64,000 nucleotides of DNA from contig NZ_JANHAV010000002.1 in assembly GCF_024464655.1 (NCBI RefSeq), forward strand, positions 1-64,000, read 5' to 3'. Under the pieces are notes generated by a model. It saw only the letters and a program-made list of their open reading frames with translations. It did no database searches and had not been told where the DNA came from. Source of the DNA: Halobellus inordinatus (GTDB lineage: Archaea; Halobacteriota; Halobacteria; Halobacteriales; Haloferacaceae). The translations under genes and the position numbers were made by a program. This document shows, in pieces, positions 1 to 7,371 of this stretch (positions are counted from its first letter, which is position 1; every line of letters begins with the position of its first letter).

Positions 1-36
1 GGGAGATCACCATATATCATTGCGTGGTCCGTTCGT

Positions 37-70
37 GGTTCAGTGGACACCAGACAGGTGTCACCGAACC
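37..70. other. Strong stem-loop
   Basis: The arms GGTTCAGTGGACACC and GGTGTCACCGAACC pair almost completely around a five-base loop, with one bulge and one wobble. It could be a processing or structural element of a leader RNA transcribed off the left edge of the window. Confidence 0.45.
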
Positions 71-276
71 ATCAAGGCTAACATCAGATCCCATCTGTAC
101 GGCGGACCGCAGGGGTGGAATCCTCATCTCTTGCGGACATAAGCGTACGTTGGACGAAGCCATAAAGGCTCCGATCCGTCTCGCTGCCGGCCGAAGCCGG
201 CGTGTCCGAGTGGGCGCGGGGTTGAACCGCACCCAGTCGCGGTGTGTCGTTCGCATTCATCCGAAACGGACTTGCA

Positions 277-290
277 CACTTAAGCCCGTC
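277..290 (-). promoter_or_regulatory. Putative minus-strand promoter
   Basis: On the minus strand this reads GACGGGCTTAAGTGT, resembling the CTTAAGT-type TATA elements of haloarchaeal promoters, including those of rRNA operons. No coding start follows within a sensible distance, so if it is active the transcript is probably a structural RNA or a long leader leaving the window at position 1. A second AT box (AAATATAAAAGG, 408-419) could be another promoter on either strand. Confidence 0.35.
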
Positions 291-505
291 GTATCGTCCT
301 CGGCTCGCGTTCGAGCCGAAGACCAAACGGGGGCGTGCAAATCCGATCCGTCGTAGATCCCGTCCGGGGTGACCCGGGCGGGCTTCCGCGTATTTCTACG
401 AATGCCGGGTAAATATAAAAGGCCGTCGAACCGTCCCCGCCTCGTTATGCGATTTCACACCGAACCAGGTAATGAATATTCGGACAGCCGGGGTCGCAAT
501 AGCTC

Positions 506-567
506 ACCGTCGTAGATGGAATGACCGGCCGCCGGGACCGTCGTAGATGGAATGACCGGCCGCCGGT
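506..567. repeat. 31-bp tandem direct repeat, two units
   Basis: Units 506-536 and 537-567 differ only at the last base. Each begins ACCGTCGTAGATGGAATGAC. An 11-bp piece, CCGTCGTAGAT, recurs at 348-358. The repeat is non-coding and lies upstream of the minus-strand promoter-like motifs, so it may be a duplicated upstream promoter element. Confidence 0.85.
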
Positions 568-870
568 GACAGTGGTACGCGCGCTACGTGCACGCGGAGA
601 GATACACGAGAATACGAGTGAGACGTATAGCGCGGTCGGAGGCCGACACGTCATCCCACGCGTCGCGCGTGCGGTCGGGTCGGATGATAACCGCGCGCGA
701 GAGACTCACCACGGGACGGACAAAGCGATGTCGGATAGCAAAAAATGGACCAGGAGACGAGAGAGCGAGGAGTGGACGCGAAAGAGAGGACGGACCGGCC
801 CATCACGGAGTGCCGAAGGACGGTTCCAACGGCCCGGAAGCGGACATCGCGCGAGCGCGACGCGCGGTAG

Positions 871-1203
871 TTACTTTTCGATGTGTTCGATGCCCTGTTT
901 CGAGACGTTGCCTCGCGTGACTGTCGAGACCTCGTTCTGTTTCATCCACCCTGGCTTGTCGTTCGGCGCGGTGTCGTGCCACGCCCACGCGTGATAGACG
1001 TGTACCCGATCGGTGCCCCGTTCGAGCAGTCGGATTTCGGTGGGGTGCTCTTTCGCCTCGTCTTCGGATTCGTAGGACTCGTATCCCTCGAGGCGACGGG
1101 CTGCCTTGAGTGCCGCCTGCCGCGGCATCCGGCCGGTGAACTGTTTGGTCTTCTCGCCGTCTTCGAGCATTACGAAATTCCGTTTACCGTCCTCGCGTAC
1201 CAT
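871..1203 (-). CDS. Non-histone chromosomal protein MC1
   Basis: This 110-residue protein matches the archaeal MC1 family of small monomeric DNA-binding, DNA-bending chromosomal proteins. The family core is visible: RNFVMLEDGEK at the N-terminus, F(T)G(R)MPRQAALKAARR in the middle, IRLLERGTDRVHVYHAW, and a C-terminal lysine-containing tail after PGWM. A short acidic insert (YESYESEDEAKEHP) precedes the IRLLERG strand, a haloarchaeal-style elaboration. The start is the ATG at 1203. A minus-strand TATA-like element (GATATATTTATG) lies about 40 nt upstream, giving a short leader. It is a single-gene unit, probably well expressed, that helps compact chromosomal DNA. Confidence 0.95.
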   Translation of the reverse strand: MVREDGKRNFVMLEDGEKTKQFTGRMPRQAALKAARRLEGYESYESEDEAKEHPTEIRLLERGTDRVHVYHAWAWHDTAPNDKPGWMKQNEVSTVTRGNVSKQGIEHIEK

Positions 1204-1499
1204 CGCTGTGTACCTCTATGTCAAGGAAGCGCATAGTCTGGCATAAATATATCGGCAAAAATCGACTGCAGCGGCGGGGTCAAGGGGTAGTTGGCGACGT
1301 CAGCGTCCGGGCGATCGTCGTTCGTGCCGGTGACAGACGGACGATTACGGCGGCAACCGCGTCTTCAACGGGTCGAGCGCGCGTACGAGCGAAAAACCGT
1401 CGTCAGACGCGCGCCGGCGCCTCCATTTGGAGTAATTGAAGCAAGGCGTAAACAACACTTATGTATATCCTGCAGCGAACCAACGCCTAGACAGCTCCG

Positions 1500-1697
1500 A
1501 TGGTTCGGAAAAAGAAGCTCAGCCCGAGTGGCGCGAAAGACGAACACGGCGAGTACCACAACGTCCACGTGAACCTCCACGAAGACGAACTCGCCGTGGC
1601 CGGGATGGAGATCGGCGACGAGGTGTTCGTTCGCGTCCGAGACGGCAAGATCATCATTCAGAAGGCCGACCCCGACGCGGTCGAGCACGACTTCTGA
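1500..1697 (+). CDS. Small AbrB-like swapped-hairpin protein
   Basis: The protein has 65 residues. The segment HVNLHEDELAVAGMEIGDEV followed by VRVRDGKIIIQKA has the pattern of a SpoVT/AbrB swapped-hairpin fold (strand, acidic turn, G-D-x-V strand, I-I-I strand). A basic N-terminus (MVRKKK) would suit DNA binding. It sits 38 nt before the pyrD GTG start chosen here, or 78 nt before its first possible start, on the same strand, and could be co-transcribed. A TATA-like AT stretch lies near 1457-1468. The 296-nt gap on its left contains only the two divergent promoters. The function is unproven: it could be a transcription factor or the antitoxin-like half of a lost pair. No toxin gene is adjacent. 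Confidence 0.75.
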   Translation: MVRKKKLSPSGAKDEHGEYHNVHVNLHEDELAVAGMEIGDEVFVRVRDGKIIIQKADPDAVEHDF

Positions 1698-1775
1698 ACG
1701 CGCGATGAGCCGAGGCACCGACCGGTCGACACGAAAGTGCCGACGAGACGGCAACGCGCGACACGTGAGAAGATC

Positions 1776-2837
1776 GTGATACGCTCGGCGTACCGCGCTC
1801 TCAGGCCGGCCCTCTTCTCGCTCCCCGCGGAGACCGCACACCGTGCAGTACACCGCGGACTCGCGACAGTCCAACACACGCCAGTCGAGACGCTCCTCCG
1901 GGACCGACTCGTCGTCGACGACGACCGGCTCGCAGTCGACGCCTTCGGGCAGTCCTTCGCGAACCCGATCGGCGTCGCGGCGGGCTTCGACAAGAACGCC
2001 GAACTGCCGTCAGTGCTCGGTGCGCTCGGCTTCGGCCACGTGGAGGTCGGCGGCGTCACTGCGCGCGCACAGCCGGGCAACCCACGCCCGCGAATGTTCC
2101 GTCTCGTCGAAGACCGGGCCATCATCAACCGGATGGGTCTCAACAACGAGGGCGCAGACGCCGTCGGCGAGCGCCTGCGGACGAGCCCCGATCCCGGGAT
2201 CCCCGTAGGCGTCAACGTCGCGCTCTCGGAGGTGACAGACGCCGCAGACGCGCCGGAAGATTACCGCTACACCTACGAGCAGGTCGCCGACGTGGCCGAC
2301 TACCTCGCGGTCAACGTCTCCTGTCCGAACAGCGAGGGGATGCGCGAGCTACAGAACCGCGACTCACTGGAGGCGATCCTCGGCGGGCTCGTCGACGCCG
2401 GCGCGTCGCCACTGCTCGTGAAGCTCTCGCCCGACCTGCCGGGGCCGGCGATCGAAGACGCGCTCGCGGTCGTCGACGACTTCGACCTCGACGGCGTCAT
2501 CGCGACCAACACGACGACCGACCGACCGACAGGGCTCCACAGCCCGAAGCGCGCCGAGAGAGGCGGACTCTCGGGCGCGCCGATCGAGCACCGAGCGACC
2601 GAGATGGTCCGCTTCGTCGCCGAACGGACGGACGTTCCCGTCGTGGGCGTCGGTGGCGTCTCCGACGCCGCGGGCGCGTACGCGAAGATCCGTGCGGGCG
2701 CGAGCCTCGTCCAACTGTACACCGGACTCGTCTACGAGGGACCGACGCTCGCACGCGACATCAACGAGGGACTGCTCACGTTACTCGAACGTGACGGCTT
2801 CGACAGCGTCGAGGACGCGGTCGGCGCAGATCTCTGA
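1776..2837 (+). CDS. pyrD: Dihydroorotate dehydrogenase (quinone), class 2
   Basis: This FMN enzyme oxidises dihydroorotate to orotate in pyrimidine synthesis and passes electrons to membrane quinone. The alpha/beta-barrel signatures are NPIGVAAGFDKNAE, the substrate/FMN loop VNVSCPNSEGMREL, VKLSPDL, ATNTTTDRP and the phosphate-binding GVGGVSDAAGAYAK. The N-terminal helix (YRALRPALFSLPAETAHRAVH) is the class 2 membrane-association segment. I chose the GTG at 1776 (353 aa) because family members begin just before this helix; the frame is open from a GTG at 1737, which would add 13 basic residues. The stop TGA at 2835-2837 is also one arm of the duplicated triplet around the inserted element that follows. 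Confidence 0.96.
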   Translation: MIRSAYRALRPALFSLPAETAHRAVHRGLATVQHTPVETLLRDRLVVDDDRLAVDAFGQSFANPIGVAAGFDKNAELPSVLGALGFGHVEVGGVTARAQPGNPRPRMFRLVEDRAIINRMGLNNEGADAVGERLRTSPDPGIPVGVNVALSEVTDAADAPEDYRYTYEQVADVADYLAVNVSCPNSEGMRELQNRDSLEAILGGLVDAGASPLLVKLSPDLPGPAIEDALAVVDDFDLDGVIATNTTTDRPTGLHSPKRAERGGLSGAPIEHRATEMVRFVAERTDVPVVGVGGVSDAAGAYAKIRAGASLVQLYTGLVYEGPTLARDINEGLLTLLERDGFDSVEDAVGADL

Positions 2838-2915
2838 TAGGGATTATCGTCACTGTTCGGAGATTCTCGCCGTACCGTCCGGCGAGACATCTATGGAGAC
2901 TTACGATAATCCCTA
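2838..2915. mobile_element. 78-bp MITE-like element, family A copy 1, at the pyrD stop
   Basis: The element has 13-bp perfect terminal inverted repeats, TAGGGATTATCGT at the left and its complement at the right. An internal hairpin (TCTCGCCG/CGGCGAGA) lies at the centre. It is flanked by TGA at 2835-2837 and TGA at 2916-2918, consistent with a 3-bp target duplication. The left TGA is the pyrD stop codon. It lies between the convergent pyrD and valS genes. The internal sequence runs in the opposite sense relative to the host gene compared with copies 2 and 3. It is far too short to encode a transposase, so it would be non-autonomous. Confidence 0.85.
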
Positions 2916-2951
2916 TGAGAAGGAACCGAAAAGCGACGGCGGGCCGCGGCG

Positions 2952-5582
2952 TTAGGCTTCTTCGTGGACGATCACGATCGCATCGCCCGCCTCGACCATC
3001 TCACCCTCGCCGAGATACTGCCGCTCTTCTTCGATCTCGAACATCTCGGGCTCCAGTTCGACGCCCGCGACGTGGAGTTCGCCGTCGACGGTCTCGTACT
3101 CGCCCGCTTCGATCGCGTCGTCGATCGCTGAGACCTGACTCCCGAACTCGGGGCCGACAAGCGAGTAGTCGAGGTCGACGCCCGTGACGACCGACTCGAC
3201 CGCCGGACGCTCATCGAGCGTCTCTAACTCCTCGACGTGCATCACGCTGGAGATGTCGGCCTCGAAGCCGGAGACGTCGCCCCAGACTTCGACGCGGTCG
3301 ATTTCGGCGTTCATCGACAGTTTCGCGTCGCTCTTGTACTTCCGGAGCGCGCCGACGACTTCCATCGCCGTCTCGCCGGCCTCGAAGTCGGCGTCGACAC
3401 CGAGCGGTTCGGGCCAGCCGCTGTGGTGCACGCTCTCGCCGTCGTCGTACATATCGTGCCACAGCTCCTCGGTCGCGTGCGCGAGGATCGGCGAGAAAAG
3501 CTTCAGGAAGCGTCGGTGCGCGACTTCGAGGGTGTACGCCGCGGAGGCGTCCCCGCCCTCGCGGACGCGCTGCTTTGCGATCTCCAGGTAGTCGCCACAG
3601 AACGTGTGCCAGAAGAAGCCGCGGAGGCCGTCGCGGGCCTTCGAGAACTCCCGGCTCTCGAACCGGCCGGTCAGCCGCTCGATCTCGCGGTCCAGCGAGG
3701 CGAGCAGCCAGCGATCGAGTTGGGTGAGATCCTCGTGGTCGAACTCCGCGGGCGCGTCCTCGGTGAGGCTCTCGACGAGTTTCGAGGCGTTCCAGAGCTT
3801 CCGGAGCAGTTTCTCGCCGGCGCGGAGGCCCTTCTCGGAGTACGGCAGGTCGTCGCCGACGGCCGATCCGGCGGCCCAGTAGCGCGCGGCGTCGACGGGG
3901 AACTTCGAGACGACCTCGTCGGGCGCGACGACGTTGCCCTTCGACTTCGACATCTTCTCGCGGTTCTCGTCGAGGACCATCCCGTTGATCATCACGCTGT
4001 CGAACGGCACCTCGCCGGTGTGTTCGTAGCACTTGACGACGGTGTGGAAGAGCCAAAACGAGATGATGTCGTGGCCCTGCGGGCGGAGGTCGAACTGGTA
4101 GAGTTCGGGGTTCTCGAAGGTGAACTCCTCTCGTTCCACGTCCCAGTCCCAGCCGGCGTTGATCAGCGGCGTGAGCGACGACGTCGCCCACGTGTCGAAG
4201 ACGTCGTCCTCGGGGACGAACTCGTCGTGACCGCACTCCGGACAGGCGTCGACCGGCGGCTCGTCGCTGAGCGGGTCGACCGGCAGGTTCTCTTTCTCGG
4301 CTAACACGACGTGTTCGCACGCCTCGCAGTACCAGACCGGGAACGGGATGCCCGAGGAACGCTGCCGGGAGATCGACCAGTCCCACTGGAGTCCCTCGAT
4401 CCAGTTTTTGTACCTGGTGAACATCTTCTCGGGGTACCAGTCCATCTCTCGGCCCGCTTCGAGGTACTCGTCGGTCTTATCGAGCAATTCGACGTACCAC
4501 TGATCTTTGACGAGGAACTCGACGCTCGTCCCGCAGCGCTCGTGGACGTTCACCGTGTGGGTGATCGCCCGGCGGTCGAGGAGCGCGCCGTCCTCCTCGA
4601 GGTCGTCGACAATCTCCTCGCGCGCCTCTTCGGAGGAGAGCCCGGCGTACTCGCCCGCGACGTCGGTCAGCGTGCCCGACTCGTCGATGGCGAGCCGGAG
4701 ATCCAGATCGTGCGCCTGGTACCACTCGATGTCGGTCTGGTCGCCGAACGTACAGCACATCACGATCCCCGAGCCGGTCTCTAAGTCGACCCGCTCGTCT
4801 TCGAGGATCGGCACTTCCTGATCGAACAGCGGCACGCGCGCTTCCTCGCCGACGAGGTACTGGTTCTCGTCGTCGTCGGGGTGGACGAAGACCGCGACGC
4901 AGGCCGGCAGGAGTTCGGGACGCGTCGTCGAGATGGTGAACGTCTCGTCGGCGTCGATCGAGTCGCTCTCGACGACCTCGAAGGCGATGTCGTGGAAGTG
5001 ACTCGGCTGTTCGTCGTCTTCGGTCTCGACCTGCGAGATCGCCGTCTCACACTCGGGACACCAGATCGCCGGCGCGCGCTGGCGGTACTCGCGACCCTGC
5101 TCGTAGAGGTCGATAAACGAGAGCTGAGAGATCCGCTGGGTCTTCGGCGAGATCGTCTGGTAGGTCTGGTTCCAGTCGATAGAGATGCCGAGGCTCTGCA
5201 TCTTCTCGGTGAACTCGGCCTCGTACTGCTCACAGACCTCCTGGGTCATCCGCTGGAACTCGCGGCGCTCGTAGTCCTGGTGGCGGACGCCGAGTTCGTC
5301 TTCGGCGAGTCGCTCGGAGGCGATGCCGTTGTCGTCGTAGCCGAACGGGAAGTAGACGTCCTTGCCGCGCATCCGGTTGAACCGAGCGACGAAGTCCTGC
5401 AGCGTGAAGCCGTAGACGTGGCCCCAGTGCAGACTCCCGGATACCGTCGGCGGCGGCGAGTCGATAGAGAAGGCGGTGTCGGGGTTCTCTACGTCACCCT
5501 CGTACGCGTAGGTCTCGTCGTCGACCCACCTGTCTTGCCACTTCGCCTCGACGGTGTCCGGGTCGTATTCTCCGCTCGGCAT
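2952..5582 (-). CDS. valS: Valine--tRNA ligase
   Basis: This 876-residue class I aminoacyl-tRNA synthetase charges tRNA-Val with valine. The HIGH-type signature appears as SGSLHWGHVYGF (about residues 47-58) and KMSKSKGNVV near residue 543. Two zinc-ribbon-like cysteine clusters are visible: WCPECE near 171, and CEAC with CPECGHDEF around 418-455. The editing (CP1) domain lies between them, with TTRPELLPACVAV. The C-terminal tRNA-binding domain ends in a short acidic tail. The start ATG at 5582 is followed by the usual MPSGEYDPDTVEAKWQDRW opening. It converges with pyrD, separated by the family A element. Length is normal for the archaeal enzyme. Confidence 0.98.
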   Translation of the reverse strand: MPSGEYDPDTVEAKWQDRWVDDETYAYEGDVENPDTAFSIDSPPPTVSGSLHWGHVYGFTLQDFVARFNRMRGKDVYFPFGYDDNGIASERLAEDELGVRHQDYERREFQRMTQEVCEQYEAEFTEKMQSLGISIDWNQTYQTISPKTQRISQLSFIDLYEQGREYRQRAPAIWCPECETAISQVETEDDEQPSHFHDIAFEVVESDSIDADETFTISTTRPELLPACVAVFVHPDDDENQYLVGEEARVPLFDQEVPILEDERVDLETGSGIVMCCTFGDQTDIEWYQAHDLDLRLAIDESGTLTDVAGEYAGLSSEEAREEIVDDLEEDGALLDRRAITHTVNVHERCGTSVEFLVKDQWYVELLDKTDEYLEAGREMDWYPEKMFTRYKNWIEGLQWDWSISRQRSSGIPFPVWYCEACEHVVLAEKENLPVDPLSDEPPVDACPECGHDEFVPEDDVFDTWATSSLTPLINAGWDWDVEREEFTFENPELYQFDLRPQGHDIISFWLFHTVVKCYEHTGEVPFDSVMINGMVLDENREKMSKSKGNVVAPDEVVSKFPVDAARYWAAGSAVGDDLPYSEKGLRAGEKLLRKLWNASKLVESLTEDAPAEFDHEDLTQLDRWLLASLDREIERLTGRFESREFSKARDGLRGFFWHTFCGDYLEIAKQRVREGGDASAAYTLEVAHRRFLKLFSPILAHATEELWHDMYDDGESVHHSGWPEPLGVDADFEAGETAMEVVGALRKYKSDAKLSMNAEIDRVEVWGDVSGFEADISSVMHVEELETLDERPAVESVVTGVDLDYSLVGPEFGSQVSAIDDAIEAGEYETVDGELHVAGVELEPEMFEIEEERQYLGEGEMVEAGDAIVIVHEEA

Positions 5583-5625
5583 TATCGGGCGAAAATACCG
5601 GCGGGAGGGCTGTTAAGTTACTCGA

Positions 5626-7371
5626 TTACGCGGACGCGAGCGCCGACAGATCGAACTCGAAGGCCGCGACCGGGAGTTCCAGGTCGTGTTCGACCAGAAC
5701 CGAGGGGTGGAGTTCGCCCACGACGCCGACCGCGTCGCCGTCGATCACGACGGACGCGGCGCGGCCGTCGATGAACGAGGGGTGCTCGGTCGGCGGCGTC
5801 TCCAGGTCGACGTCGAAGTCGCCGCAGATCGCCTGCAGCCGGGCCTTCGCGTCCTCGTAGGTCGCGTCGTGGCGCGCGAGCACGCCAGCGACGTGTCGCC
5901 GCTCGCGGACGCGCGTGTTGACGTCGTCGTCGCGCTCGGCCACGAGGCCGACTTCCGCGAGGTCCTGCGGGTACGCGCGGTGCGTGTTGTTCTCTAAGAC
6001 CATCACGAGCGAGGGCAGCGCCCACTGACGGAGGATCGTGTAGTCCTCGCTGTAAGGTTCGGTGATCTCGACGGGGTCGCCGCCGCCGAGGTAGTCGGCT
6101 CCGGGCTCGACGTTCATCCGGTCGTACGTCTCGTCCTCGCTGGACATATGGAAGTTCAGGAGGTCCTCGAAGCCGAGGCCGGTCAGGGCGTTCCGGGTGG
6201 CGGCTTCGAGCCGGGAGCGCTCGTGGCGACCGCCGACGGTCCCGATGTCGGGATAGCGCGGTTCGAGTTCGTCGAAGCCGTACGCGCGGCCGACGTCGTC
6301 GACCAGATCGAGCGGGTGGAGCACGTCAGTTCGGTACGGCGGGATCGACACCTCATAGACCGTCTCGGCGTCTGCGGCCTCGTCGGAAGCGTCCGCGTCG
6401 TCCGCGACGACCGCGTCGAGTCCGGAGCGCTCGAACAGGTCGATCACCTCTGCCGTCTCGAATTCGACGCCGAGCATCGTCTCGATCCGGTCGTGCGTGA
6501 CAGACTTCGTGTCGACCTCGAAGTCCGGGCGGACGAGCGTGCGGTCGGCGTACTCGATCTCGACGTCTTCGATCGTCGCACCGCGGGCCGACAGCGCGTA
6601 GCAGATGATGTTGCACATCCGATCGATCGTCCACTGATCGGTGCCGGTGAGTTCGACCAGCAGCTCCCGGGAGTCCGTCGACACCTCGGTCCGGCGGCCG
6701 TTGATGACCGGCGGGAACGAGAACAGGCCGAGTTCGTCGTAGATCGCGGGATAGCGATCGTAGTCGGCGATGAGATCCGCGTACGTCTCGCCTGTCGGGT
6801 GTTCTTCGAGGACCGCCGCGGGCGTCATCTCGCGGTCGCTATCGAGCGGGACGAAGGTGTCGCCCTCGGGGTCGATGCCGGTGTAGGTGATCGAGTTGCC
6901 GCCGCTCTCCTCTGAGAGCACCTCGCCTTTGATCATCGTCAGGTCGTGGATCCCGATCGCGCCCTTCGCGCGCTTGCGACCCATCGTGGCGTGGAGTTTC
7001 TCCTGCAACTGGATCAGCGAATCTAACCCCGCTTCGTCGAGGTCGACGCCGCGGATGATCGCGCCCGTGACGTACGGCCGCTCGTCGGGGACGTCCTCGT
7101 CGACGACGAACGTGTAGTCCGCGTCGTTCGTGTCGGGCACGCGGACCCCGCGGTCGTCGCCGTACTGGTATCGCAGCGAGCGGGCGACGCCCTCGACGGA
7201 GAGCCGATCGAGGCGGTCGGGACCGAACTCGAACTGCAGGAGTCCGTCCTCGGTCTCGCCCTCGAACTCCAAGCCGAGGCCGAACAGGTCGGATTTGAGG
7301 TCTTCGTCGCCCTTCTCCTCGTGGCCGGTCAGTTCCCGAAGTTCGTCGGGATCGATGTCGACGACAGGCAT
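5626..7371 (-). CDS. pheT: Phenylalanine--tRNA ligase beta subunit
   Basis: This 581-residue protein is the beta subunit of the heterotetrameric phenylalanyl-tRNA synthetase and carries the B3/B4 editing and B5 domains in the shorter archaeal arrangement, without the bacterial N-terminal EMAP-like extension. The opening MPVVDIDPDELRELTG is typical. DVEIEYADRTLVRPDFEV marks the B5 region and RTDVLHPLDLVDDVGRAYGFD the start of the catalytic-like core. The start ATG (7369-7371) overlaps the pheS stop by one base (TGATG), so the two subunits are translationally coupled. 43 nt separate its stop from the valS start, suggesting a pheS-pheT-valS transcription unit. Confidence 0.97.
   Translation of the reverse strand: MPVVDIDPDELRELTGHEEKGDEDLKSDLFGLGLEFEGETEDGLLQFEFGPDRLDRLSVEGVARSLRYQYGDDRGVRVPDTNDADYTFVVDEDVPDERPYVTGAIIRGVDLDEAGLDSLIQLQEKLHATMGRKRAKGAIGIHDLTMIKGEVLSEESGGNSITYTGIDPEGDTFVPLDSDREMTPAAVLEEHPTGETYADLIADYDRYPAIYDELGLFSFPPVINGRRTEVSTDSRELLVELTGTDQWTIDRMCNIICYALSARGATIEDVEIEYADRTLVRPDFEVDTKSVTHDRIETMLGVEFETAEVIDLFERSGLDAVVADDADASDEAADAETVYEVSIPPYRTDVLHPLDLVDDVGRAYGFDELEPRYPDIGTVGGRHERSRLEAATRNALTGLGFEDLLNFHMSSEDETYDRMNVEPGADYLGGGDPVEITEPYSEDYTILRQWALPSLVMVLENNTHRAYPQDLAEVGLVAERDDDVNTRVRERRHVAGVLARHDATYEDAKARLQAICGDFDVDLETPPTEHPSFIDGRAASVVIDGDAVGVVGELHPSVLVEHDLELPVAAFEFDLSALASA

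Larger units (their letters stand above)
1..870. other. 870-nt stretch without a convincing protein gene
   Basis: All open frames here are short, unrelated to any family I know, and overlap each other on both strands. What can be seen is a strong hairpin at 37-70 (about 14 paired positions), a minus-strand promoter-like CTTAAGTG motif near 277-287, an AT box at 405-419 and a 31-bp tandem repeat at 506-567. Read on the minus strand, this looks like a long untranslated leader with several possible promoters running off the left edge, as in front of a stable RNA such as an rRNA operon. That is inference: no mature rRNA or tRNA sequence is inside the window. Confidence 0.4.

Noticed and set aside
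180-250. tRNA-like pieces (TGTCCGAGTGGGCGC and GGTTGAACC)
   Set aside because: No acceptor stem or anticodon arm can be completed around them on either strand.
1-870. SRP RNA or RNase P RNA
   Set aside because: None of the universally conserved SRP domain IV or RNase P core motifs could be found on either strand.
2826-2916. A conserved peptide reading (RDYRHCSEILAVPSGETSM) across all three family A copies
   Set aside because: The reading has no start codon of its own and changes between copies are both silent and non-silent. With only five variable positions this is explained by recent common origin of the element, not coding selection.
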